DNA of 15,017 nt, taken from the NCBI GenBank assembly GCA_958430865.1, contig CAUDNR010004492.1, positions 15,031 through 30,047 on the forward strand, read 5' to 3'. This DNA comes from Entrophospora sp. SA101 (Eukaryota > Glomeromycota > Glomeromycetes > Entrophosporales > Entrophosporaceae). The translations under genes were made by a program, and so were the position numbers. This document shows positions 1 through 7,146 of the stretch, in pieces (the first letter of the stretch is position 1; every line of letters begins with the position of its first letter). Under the pieces are notes generated by a model. The model was given only the letters and a program-made list of their open reading frames with translations, did not search any database and had not been told where the DNA came from.

Positions 1-2
1 AA

Positions 3-281
3 TATGCGGAGTATCAATATTATGAAGAAGATGATAATGGTGGTGTTGGTGCTGGTGTTGGCGATAATTATCCATGCAAAATAATAAACATTGATACAAG
101 GTCAAATCATTCCAACAATTCATTGGCTTCGAGCTCAAGCAGTGGTTCCAGACCTTTAAAAAAACAAATTATAACATATAGCTTTGTATGGAAGTATTTC
201 AAGAAAATTAAAGATTCAAATGGAGATGAATTTGTAATCTGTAAATTAAAAAAAACCGTTAATAATAATGAAACAGAATGA
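3..281 (+). pseudogene. BED zinc-finger stub of a hAT-type transposase, open at the left edge
   Basis: A frame runs in from the window edge and stops at TGA 279-281. It reads an acidic, Gly/Val-rich stretch, then a serine run, then SFVWKYFKKIKDSNGDEF followed by VICKL. This matches the start of a BED finger, the DNA-binding head of many hAT transposases: aromatic W-K-Y-F core, then the first zinc Cys. The second Cys and the two His that should follow are missing, because the frame turns into KLKKTVNNNETE and stops. No RNase-H-like catalytic domain follows. The stub sits just inside a hAT-like terminal region (up to 538), so I infer an internally deleted, non-autonomous derivative. A host gene carrying a lone half-finger is the alternative; the 5' end lies outside the window. 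Confidence 0.6.
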
Positions 282-313
282 ATATTCTAATTTAATAGGC
301 TGTTATTCCTGTG

Positions 314-357
314 ACTAGTGTGTGACCATTTTGCGAAGCAAATGGTTGCACACTAGT
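314..357. repeat. Near-perfect hairpin (inverted repeat)
   Basis: The left arm starts ACTAGTGTGTGACCATTTTGC and the right arm is GCAAATGGTTGCACACTAGT, separated by the loop GAA. The arms pair over about 20 positions with two mismatches and one bulged T. It lies between the BED stub and the TAGTCAACTAAA array, inside the presumed hAT element. It could be a subterminal structure of that element or a nested short palindromic repeat. Confidence 0.8.
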
Positions 358-361
358 ATTA

Positions 362-510
362 AAAAAATTTAGTCGACTAAATAGTCAACTAAATAGTCAA
401 CTAAAAATAATCAACTAAATAATCAACTAAAATAATCAACTAAATAGTCAACTAAATTAATCAACTAAATAGTCAACTAAAAGAAATTTTGATCAACTAG
501 TAGTCAACTA
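362..510. repeat. Subterminal tandem array of TAGTCAACTAAA-type units
   Basis: About ten copies of a 12-14 bp unit are seen, with consensus TAGTCAACTAAA. Variants include TAGTCGACTAAA at the left end, TAATCAACTAAA and ATAATCAACTAAA. The core TAGTCGACTA is palindromic. Clusters of short direct or inverted motifs just inside the ends are typical transposase-binding regions of hAT elements, and this cluster lies immediately inside the presumed terminus. Confidence 0.8.
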
Positions 511-538
511 AGGATTTTTTGGATGATTCCAACCTCTA
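511..538 (-). mobile_element. hAT-like terminal motif marking one end of the left element
   Basis: Read on the minus strand this begins TAGAGGTTGGAATCATCC. A short TAGAG or CAGGG-type start is typical of hAT termini. The element would extend leftwards from 538, through the repeat array and BED stub and past the window edge. The base run 539-546 would be one copy of an 8-bp target duplication; its partner lies outside the window, so the boundary is unproven. Confidence 0.5.
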
Positions 539-585
539 ATTTTTTTTCTAAATACAACAAAAGCAAGAATTACAACGATTTCATA

Positions 586-1291
586 TCATGAATCAATTAT
601 AAACATTAAAAATTTAATCTTTTGAAGATTTATTTGAACATTATTACAGTTTTTTATAGAGATTTTCAGCAAACTATAGCCAGCATTGTTTTTTCCACAA
701 GGAATTGTAATTGTCAGTCCATTAATAGCTGCTAATTCCACATTTGCCAATTTTAATCTTTGAGCATCTCCACCACAAAAACCACACAAGAAACATAACC
801 AAAAATAGGTTTTATAAGTGATGGATAATGGTGTGCCTTTGTTTAACTCAGGATGTGTTAAAATTTGGTAAATTTCATCATATTTGAGTGAGTCAGATTT
901 TTTCTGTTTGATTATGCTTAAATCTTGTATTTTTTTAATTTTGCCATCTAAATGTTTGTGAAGTCTTGGAAACATACATTCATCATAAAGGAGAAATTTT
1001 TGAATTTTGCTGTAAATACCTATGTATAGCAGCAAAGCAATTTTTTATTGATATTGATGCATATGGTGATTTGTCTTTTTTGTTTAACACTTGAAAAAAT
1101 TGAATCAATTCTTCTTGTAACTGATTTATAACAACAATTTCACTAATGTCATAATTGTATCCCATTTTTGTTCTAACAGATGTTAGAACTTTCAACCAGA
1201 ATCTTGTATTGTGAGTAGTATTCTTAACTTCACCATAATTTATTGTGTCTTCAATTTCTTTGTTTGTAGGTATATGTACATTATTATTTGA
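586..1291 (-). pseudogene. Crypton/ZMYM2-type tyrosine recombinase remnant, truncated
   Basis: The upstream block (1291 to about 985) reads FWLKVLTSVRTKMGY, later EELIQFFQVLNKKDKSPYAS and AAIHRYL. That resembles the N-terminal SAM-like half of Crypton-derived (DUF3504-like) recombinases. A frame change near 985-1000 leads into the second block: FPRLHKHLDGKIKKIQ, KKSDSLKYDEIYQILTHPEL, then YKTYFWLCFLCGFCGGDAQR and ITIPCGKNNAG. In the family the motif before GG normally holds the box I catalytic Arg. Here the codon at 775-777 is TGT (Cys), one transition from CGT (Arg). The downstream His-x-x-Arg and Tyr of the active site are absent, and the frame ends at 586, close to the hAT terminus. The block begins after a plausible splice acceptor (TTTTTATAG) just above 1291. 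The family call rests on remembered motifs; activity is very unlikely. Confidence 0.6.
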
Positions 1292-1295
1292 CTAT

Positions 1296-1507
1296 AAAAA
1301 AAAAAAATAGAAAATTTTAAAATATATTATAGGAATATATCAAAAGAATCCACTCTATCAAAAAGATCTCAGTTTCTTCAAGAGAATTATTATTATTTGT
1401 GGTTTCAATTTCAGAATTAATTGATTTGACATTTGTAATTGCTTCTTCAAGAGGATCATTCATAATGTCAAATTCATTGGAAATCAATATTGTACAATTA
1501 GTGCCTA
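1296..1507 (-). other. Possible linking coding block between the coiled-coil and recombinase genes
   Basis: One minus frame reads an acidic, Asn-rich segment with EFDIMNDPLEEAITNVK and then a run of Asn. It begins after a possible acceptor (TATATAG ending at 1505) and runs to about 1335. It could be an exon joining the neighbouring coiled-coil and recombinase blocks. However, the reading phase across the candidate intron 1505-1556 does not match, and no good donor leads on to 1291. I therefore treat it as coding-like sequence only. Confidence 0.3.
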
Positions 1508-1556
1508 TATAGTATTACAGTATTACCATTACAAAAACAATAATCATATTACTAAC

Positions 1557-2140
1557 TTTTTCTTTTTCTTTTCGACCCAGAAAATTATTGATTTCCTTAT
1601 CTTCTAACAATTTAGTCTCTGTGTGGATAGGTAATGCAGAACATTGTGTTATTGACTTCTGACATCCATTAGAATTAGATGCGTTATCAAATGTATTTTC
1701 CATCTGTTCAGGAGTATTGTCAGGATTTATTTCAGAAGAAATGGTGTTCTGTGTTTTCTCTAAAGGCTCAGAATCAATATCATCAGTTGAAAATTGTTTG
1801 TTATGCAAACTCCTCTCATTAGAGAGATCTTCGTTAGGTGATGAATTAGGTGAGATATTTTCAGTTGTGCTGGCTCCGCCAATAGAAGACGTGTCTTGCA
1901 CATAGTAATAACTTGAGTTTGCTGTTTGAGCTCCTCAAAATTGTGCCTTAATTTAACTACTTCAGCTTTAAGCTCAACATTTTCAGCTTTGTGTCTGGCA
2001 CTCTCTCCCATAACATGTTCTGGAATTCTAACCTCAAGCTCATCTTTTTCTTTTGCAATCTGTTCCAATTCTTTGATTCTAGCCACAAGTCTGGCATTCT
2101 CCTGTTTCAATAAATCTAGTTCAGATTTGGTGTTTCCCAT
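1557..2140 (-). pseudogene. Coiled-coil protein of a Rhizophagus-type expanded family, frameshifted
   Basis: The ATG at 2138-2140 opens MGNTKSELDLLKQENARL, followed by heptad-like helical sequence (about residues 5-75: ARIKELEQIAKEKDELE, later ENVELKAEVVKLRHNFEEL). This is a strong coiled coil with leucines at regular spacing. Near 1905-1912 the frame breaks; one missing base explains it, and the reading continues as DTSSIGGASTTENISPN into a Ser/Asn/Glu-rich acidic linker ending NNFLGRKEKEK. At 1556 a candidate donor GTTAGT follows; otherwise the gene is simply truncated here. Proteins beginning this way form a large family in Rhizophagus, often carrying different C-terminal domains, and their function is unknown to me. 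A recombinase remnant lies directly downstream on the same strand. The antisense open frames in this region look like shadows. Confidence 0.6.
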
Positions 2141-2504
2141 TGTTTTATATGTTCAAAAGTTTGTTTATATGAATACCGCAACAAAATGTCTCAATCAGAA
2201 TTATGACATTTCATAAATGCAAATGAGTGAGATTTCATGATCAGGCTTTTTTCCCTGAGCCAGATACCCACTATTATAATTATAATTACAAGTTTAAATA
2301 TCATGCATAAAAAAACCATGACAAAACGGTATGATCGTAAAAATTATTGATATGTATTCAGGAATATGCATGCCATATATATTTTTGTATAATTACAAAT
2401 ACCACAAATGCACTGGAGGAAATATTCATGTTTTACAAACCAATATAACCTGCAAAATGGCTGCCACAAGCAAAAAATAATAGATTCTTTATTTATTGAA
2501 TTTA
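2141..2504. other. Intergenic sequence, presumed promoter side of the coiled-coil gene
   Basis: This is AT-rich sequence without a convincing reading frame on either strand. It contains several ATATAT tracts but no recognised element. The part next to 2140 would be the upstream region of the minus-strand coiled-coil gene. Confidence 0.5.
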
Positions 2505-2687
2505 TTACTCATCAGATAATGACAATGATGGTAGTAGTGATGATAATGATTTAGTTATATTTGTAGAATTATTAGTATTAATACTAATATTTATTTTGAT
2601 ATTGTTAGTTTGAGTTGTGAACTCGTCCATTGTATGCTGGAAAAAGCATCCGTAAATGTACATTTCTCCTGAAAGCAGGGTTGGCAA
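2505..2687 (-). CDS. Small hypothetical frame, possibly the tail of a lost gene
   Basis: This 60-aa frame reads CFFQHTMDEFTTQTNNIKI in its middle and ends in an Asn/Ser/Leu-rich stretch closing SLSLSDE. Its first few codons lie inside the terminal repeat of the 90-bp mini-element (2676-2765), so the apparent start was probably supplied or disrupted by that insertion. The tail comes from TAT/GAT-rich low-complexity DNA. I do not recognise it; a chance frame is quite possible. Confidence 0.2.
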   Translation of the reverse strand: MPTLLSGEMYIYGCFFQHTMDEFTTQTNNIKINISINTNNSTNITKSLSSLLPSLSLSDE

Positions 2688-2765
2688 ATGTGTGGTCTAT
2701 TGAATCCATTAGTGTAAACCTTTAACCATATTTAGTATTTTATTAATGACAATGGACCAACCCTG
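2676..2765. mobile_element. 90-bp hAT-like mini inverted-repeat element
   Basis: The segment starts CAGGGTTGG and ends CCAACCCTG, a perfect 9-bp terminal inverted repeat that becomes 11 bp with one more base pair on each side (2674-2684 and 2757-2767). CAGGG-type ends are typical of hAT elements. The interior is AT-rich and non-coding. Flanking octamers are not a clean duplication, so the insertion is old or the boundary is slightly off. Confidence 0.5.
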
Positions 2766-2792
2766 CTCGGAGTAATAGATCTAACCCAAATG

Positions 2793-3588
2793 CTAATCAA
2801 TGTCTTCATTGTATGCATGGTTACTCTCCATATGTTTAATCACACGTATGAATCAGCAAAGGTTTTTGAGCATGAGGAGCAATAGAATGATATGGGTTCA
2901 GGTGATACTGATTCTTGCTGTAATTAAACCAATAAATACAAAGGATAAAATTGATTGTACATGTCAAAAAGTAAAAAATAATAAAAACGTACCTGTGAAA
3001 TTACATGTTTGATTTGCCATATTTCTAAAGTAAACCTTGGTAAAAAAATCCACATTATCAACATCTTTCCATCCATGTTTAATATGGCATCGATCCCTTC
3101 TATATATGTGAATCTCTTTATTTTCTGGGTCTATTAACCACCCTAATTGTACAGAAGTCCCCTCTGCAAAGTATACATCCTTGAATTTTCTATCAAGTTC
3201 CTCAAACTTTGAATGACTTGAAATGTTTCTAACTTCAATAATAATGTAGGGGTGAAAGGATCACCTTTAAAACTCCAATTCTGTTGTGCATCCAATTGAC
3301 AATCTATTTCTTTAGATGTATAAGAAATATCTGGCGCTCTGATTGTTTTACCACCTCAAAACATCAAAATTGAATCCTCCCTGTGACAAGGTAACACCCC
3401 CATTTTGCCATGTCCAGATATTCCAATTACGAAGTTGTGCAACAATCTCAGCGACAACTTTTTCTCCAGAATAGGGTGATCATGGCATAGGGATAAGCTT
3501 GCCATTTATTTACTCTCATCTCAACATACCATTTTTAAAACACCAATTTCTTGCAAATTGCAAACACTATCAAAAGCAACATCAAACT
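2793..3588 (-). pseudogene. Uma2-family nuclease with C-terminal C2H2 zinc finger, multiply frameshifted
   Basis: Minus-strand blocks in order, in different frames: FDVAFDSVCNLQEIGVLKMV (3588 down); NGKLIPMP; GEKVVAEIVAQLRNWNIW with NGGVTLSQGGFNFDV; GGKTIRAPDISYTSKEID and WSFKGDPFTPT; IIEVRNISSHSKFEELDRKF, YFAEGTSVQLGWLIDP and IHIYRRDR. These match the Uma2 (DUF820) PD-(D/E)XK-like domain: Pro-Asp, then Glu-Val, a Lys-containing helix and WLIDP. A 75-nt GT-AG intron (2918-2992, GTACGT to TTACAG) leads to a last exon reading SPEPISFYCSSCSKTF and, after one more frame slip, IKHMESNH. Together these give C-x2-C-x12-H-x4-H. The stop is TAG at 2793-2795. At least five indels and an in-frame TGA break it; one fits an extra T in a T run. 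Uma2 domains are mainly bacterial, so horizontal origin is likely. Confidence 0.7.
2918..2992 (-). other. Intron of the Uma2-C2H2 pseudogene
   Basis: The donor GTACGT (2987-2992 on the plus strand reads ACGTAC) and acceptor TTTAATTACAG bound 75 nt. In the phase of the upstream frame IWQIKHVISQ, the join continues as QESVSPEP, so the intron agrees with the coding sense on both sides. This means the gene was a spliced eukaryotic gene before it decayed. Confidence 0.6.
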
Positions 3589-3594
3589 AACATA

Positions 3595-4490
3595 GATGTA
3601 TAATAAGTTAGAAATAGCTGATGAACCAAAAAGAAAATAATATATATAACCATATGGTCATCAGAATAATACAAAACCATCACCTGGTACAGCCTGGCTA
3701 CACAAATGAGACTTTGTGTGGTACTATATTAACCACATAGAAACAAAACATTTATCTATAGCATAAATATCCTCCATGCCATCCAGGATAATCCCTTTAG
3801 TGGGCTAATAGGAAATTTAAACTATTATGTTTGCTTCCTCAGAATGGTACATCAGCACTTTACCAACAATTGGTTACTTTTCTAAACTAAATACCTGAAT
3901 CTGATTTAACCTGGGAAGAACCTTTAGCTAGCCAAGTTATTAAGTGATGAATCAAGTATAGTGGAACGTTTATCAAAAAAACAGCAAAAGAAATTTAAGG
4001 TATATATAAAAGTCAGAACTAACCTTAAGACTAGACCCTGAGTAGGTGTTATAATCAACTAATTTTAATTTGTTTTAATGCTAGAAACTGGTCAAAAATA
4101 TGGTACCTTCAACATTCCCTTCAAGTATACAAGAAAAATGTTACAAGTTTGTATTAGACTTCAGAACTTGAAGTATATATAGATTACAACTGGGTTTAAC
4201 ACATAATGGAAATTGGAAAGAGAGTGATGGAAAGCTAACAGAAGTCGCAATGAAAATTTTAGATGTGTTAAAAATTATTTGGTATAATCCGGCTTTCGGT
4301 CCTGAATATTTCTTCTGTCATCATTAAGTCTTGGGAATAATTTACAGGAGAATTAAAATAATTTTCTTTATTTATAATTCTATTAAAGATTGTATCAATA
4401 ATAATATAATTGTTTTCTTGTAGTGGGCAGGAAATTAGATCACACCAAAAGCAAGTTGTTAATATTAAAATAATTGTATGATAAATTACT
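3595..4490. other. Unassigned region with short coding-like stretches
   Basis: No complete gene is visible. On the plus strand one frame around 3830-3960 reads FKLLCLLPQNGTSALYQQL and, after a TAA, PESDLTWEEPLASQVIK, with further in-frame stops on both sides. Around 4205-4327 another plus frame reads NWKESDGKLTEVAMKILDV and WYNPAFGPEYFFCHH before TAA. The minus strand also has a readable stretch (about 3740-3890: KVLMYHSEEANIIV and later GMEDIYAIDKCFV), so strand assignment is uncertain. These are probably relics of repeat-derived genes. I recognise no family. Confidence 0.35.
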
Positions 4491-4496
4491 TGAAAT

Positions 4497-4878
4497 TCAT
4501 TTATTGTAATTTGCTAACATTTTATCAGCTACATCTCTTTTCATTTCTGCTGAGTATCTAGAAACCCAATTACGTATAGTTTCTACCTAGGAATTTCATC
4601 ATGAGAAAGTTGGGTATTATGAACAGATTCTTCAATAAGTTCTTTATGCATATCCTCCGGTGTAAACCTTTGGATCTTATCATAATAATACAAAGCAAAA
4701 AATTTATATTATTTAGTTCAGTTAAAATTGTCATGCCTAAACAAATAGGGTAAAATTCCGAGCCATTTTCAGTAGAAATTTCATGCCACCAGTGATGAGC
4801 AAAAGGTCCATAGTATAAATTAAAGTCAATTATTCCTTGAGATGCAAGTGTTGGTGAAACTTCTTTATGTTTAGACAT
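4497..4878 (-). pseudogene. Unknown-family protein, two single-base frame breaks
   Basis: The ATG at 4876-4878 opens MSKHKEVSPTLASQGIIDFN, then YYGPFAHHWWHEIS, NGSEFYPICLGMTI and LTELNNINF. At a run of six T, an extra T would let the frame continue as ALYYYDKIQRFTPEDMHKEL, EESVHNTQLSHDEIP. A second slip at about 4590 (CCTAGGTAG) leads to VETIRNWVSRYSAEMKR, DVADKMLANYNK and TGA at 4497-4499. The assembled product would be about 127 aa. The three pieces join logically and have protein-like composition, so I consider this one decayed gene or a gene with assembly errors. The frame that runs on uninterrupted to 4570 is a shifted read-through. I do not recognise the family; a repeat-encoded protein is plausible. 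Confidence 0.45.
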
Positions 4879-5283
4879 TTAAATAAAAATTTTATATTTA
4901 TACAATATGTACAAAAAAATTTTTTTTGATATAAAAGTATGTCTGATATAAAAAAAATAAAATTTGAGATATGAAAGAATTATATGGATATGTCTGGATT
5001 CAGAAAATGAGACTTTTTATTAACCCCGTTTTTTATTATTAAAAAATATGCCGATCATCTATTGTATCACGTATCACGAATTAAACTTTATACGTTTAAT
5101 GATATTATTTTGAATAAATTCTTTAAAAATAATGCTGTTTAAATTGACTATATGCTACTTGTGTGATCGATTCAATCATTAACATCAAAGGGACAAAATT
5201 AATTATTTCGCAATAAAAGCTATTTGTTTGTTATTTTATTTGTTTTGTTCGTTTGTTCGTTTTGTTTGTTTTGTTCAAATTAT

Positions 5284-5346
5284 TCGTTTTATGCGTTTTA
5301 TTCATTTTATTCGTTTTATTCAAATTATTTGTTTTATTCAAATAAA
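5284..5346. repeat. 9-bp minisatellite (TCGTTTTAT units)
   Basis: Seven consecutive 9-mers can be laid end to end: TCGTTTTAT, GCGTTTTAT, TCATTTTAT, TCGTTTTAT, TCAAATTAT, TTGTTTTAT, TCAAATAAA. The sequence immediately to the left (5219-5283) is the same kind of TTTG/TTCG pyrimidine-rich DNA, with a looser period. Confidence 0.7.
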
Positions 5347-5353
5347 CCTTATT

Positions 5354-5369
5354 CGAATAGAAACCCTAA
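5354..5369 (+). promoter_or_regulatory. Telobox-like motif
   Basis: CGAATAGAAACCCTAA contains AAACCCTAA, the telobox bound in other fungi by Tbf1-like telomere-repeat factors. Its reverse complement core (AGGGTTTCTATTCG) recurs at 11446-11459 near the other end of the window. A regulatory role is inference; no gene start lies directly beside it. Confidence 0.3.
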
Positions 5370-6010
5370 CTACTACTAAGATTACGATGTTATTTTAGTA
5401 CAAAGAGCTTTAGAAATATTTAACCAATAACTTAATTACAATACAAAAGAGCTATTGGTTTATTAAATTAAGCCAATAATTTAAGAAGAATATTTGATAA
5501 ATATTGGCACTTTCAACATTAACTAATAGGCTTTTAGGCTATATGATAAAAATACTAAGAATATTATTACCTTATCAGCATGCCAATACCTTAATTATTT
5601 TTTTAAGAAATATCAGATTCTGATATTTACTGATAATATTATTAACGATTACGCAGAGCAAAATATCGTTATCATCTTGACAAGGATCTTATAATTACCA
5701 ACAGGATCTGTTCCGCGTTTTGATTCCAATTAATTTTTCCAAAAAAAAAGAATGAATTCGTGACATCTTTGTACAACAATAATAATTATTTTATATACAT
5801 TTTTTTTTTACGTGTTGGGAGTTTTTTTTTATAAAAAAGAAATAGAAATAAAGAAAATCAACGGGTGGCAGTTTCTGGATAAGCGTTTATCATAAGAATG
5901 GTGGCGGTGGTTATCGCCACTCGTCATCATTCTAGTTTTAATATTCAAGATAAATTAGTTGGAAATAAATAAATAAATTTTTTTCATTTAGAACTTCATC
6001 TCACCAAAAA

Positions 6011-6965
6011 ATAAGTTTGTCCCCGGAACTTATGACTGAAATATCTAAATATATTGAAAATGTTTATAAAACAATATATCCATGTACACTTGTCAACAAA
6101 CAATGGCACAGTATCAATATTCCTATTTTATGGAGAAATACATTTTATTCATATAAAAGCATCAAAATATTAATCAATTGCTTATTGAAAGAAGATAAGG
6201 ATTACTTAACAGGAATTAAATTAATTTTTAAACTATTGGAAAAACCACCATTATACAATTATGCAGATTTTATACTATAATTTATATCAGTTATTGTCTT
6301 AGAAAAATTCCTTTACAAAATAAATCAATAAAATTTATTTTAGATCATTCAGTAGGTATTAGAAGACTTTAGTGCTAGTAATTTATATTGTAATTTTTTA
6401 ATTAATCATCATAGATTTGATGATTGTTTTCAGAGCCTTTATGGAATAGATTGGGATAGTTCTTATAATGGTGAATTTTTTGATAAATTAACAAATACCT
6501 GTAAAAATAAAGAATATGTTATGCTGCTAAAGATGATAAAGATTTATATGAATTAAATATTTCGATATTGGATCAGAAAGAAACCCAATTTTACCAGGTG
6601 AACTAAAAAAAGTAATATTAACACACTCACAATCAATAATTTTTTATGGAACTTGTTGCAAAGGAAATAATTTAGATGATTTATTATTATCAACTTTTAA
6701 AAATTAAAAACTTTAGAGTTAAGATCTTATTCTAGCAAAGTAAAAAGTTGGAAAAAATATTTCATTTCCAAATATTGAGGCTGTGAAGTTATATTTTTAC
6801 AATCAACAATTTCTTGAATTGTCTGATTTTATTAATACAAATGGAAAAATCTTAAAACCTGGATGTTAATAATTTACAATATGATCATAAATATGCATGT
6901 TAGTCGAAATTGCCTCTCTTAATAATCACCGAATCCGAAATGCCAAAATAGTTTTCCCCAAATAC
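6011..6965 (+). pseudogene. F-box protein pseudogene with degraded repeat region
   Basis: The first block (6011-6280) reads SLSPELMTEISKYIENVYKT, CTLVNKQWHSINIPILWRNT, then LLKEDKDYLTG and KPPLYNYADF. This is a typical N-terminal F-box (L-S-P-E, I-x-x-Y-I, C-x-L-V-N-K-x-W, I-P-I-L-W), the part that binds Skp1 in SCF ubiquitin ligases. The codon where the start should be (6011-6013) is ATA, not ATG; the next in-frame ATG is 6032, inside the F-box. After TAA at 6278 the coding sense continues in shifting frames: HHRFDDCFQSLYGIDWDSS, GELKKVILTHSQSIIFYG, KLKTLELRSYSSKVKSW, PNIEAVKLYFYNQQFLEL and LDVNNLQYDHKYAC. These resemble the leucine-rich tail of the large Rhizophagus F-box family. At least six frame breaks or stops make it a pseudogene. 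Confidence 0.75.
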
Positions 6966-7146
6966 TAATACTAAAAACAAACAAGTAATAATCGCCCAAT
7001 TGTTTTTATTTATTTGGTCATGTGCCACATAATGTACCTGGTAGATTAAAAGATTTATCAATCAATCTTTTACAGAGATATCTTTGTAAAATCTTCAAAG
7101 GAATAAAAACAAAACTTATATATTTAATTACTCGTGATAAATAACA

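Larger units (their letters stand above)
4880..5995. other. Long AT-rich intergenic region
   Basis: No supported gene is seen on either strand over about 1.1 kb. The stretch holds a pyrimidine-rich minisatellite (5219-5346), a telobox-like motif (5361-5369), a short palindrome at 5608-5628 (AAATATCAG and CTGATATTT arms around ATT), and a GTGGCG/CGCCAC hairpin around 5901-5920. It separates the minus-strand pseudogene from the plus-strand F-box pseudogene, so it contains the former promoters of both. Confidence 0.6.

Noticed and set aside
1717..1905. 62-codon plus-strand frame
   Set aside because: Antisense shadow of the acidic linker of the coiled-coil gene.
1926..2216. 96-codon plus-strand frame rich in Ser, Leu and Ala
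   Set aside because: Antisense of the coiled-coil segment, whose Leu/Glu/Lys codons read as Ser/Leu on the other strand.
2800..3012. 70-codon plus-strand frame
   Set aside because: Lies antisense to the zinc-finger exon, intron and end of the Uma2 block, where the minus strand has motif support.
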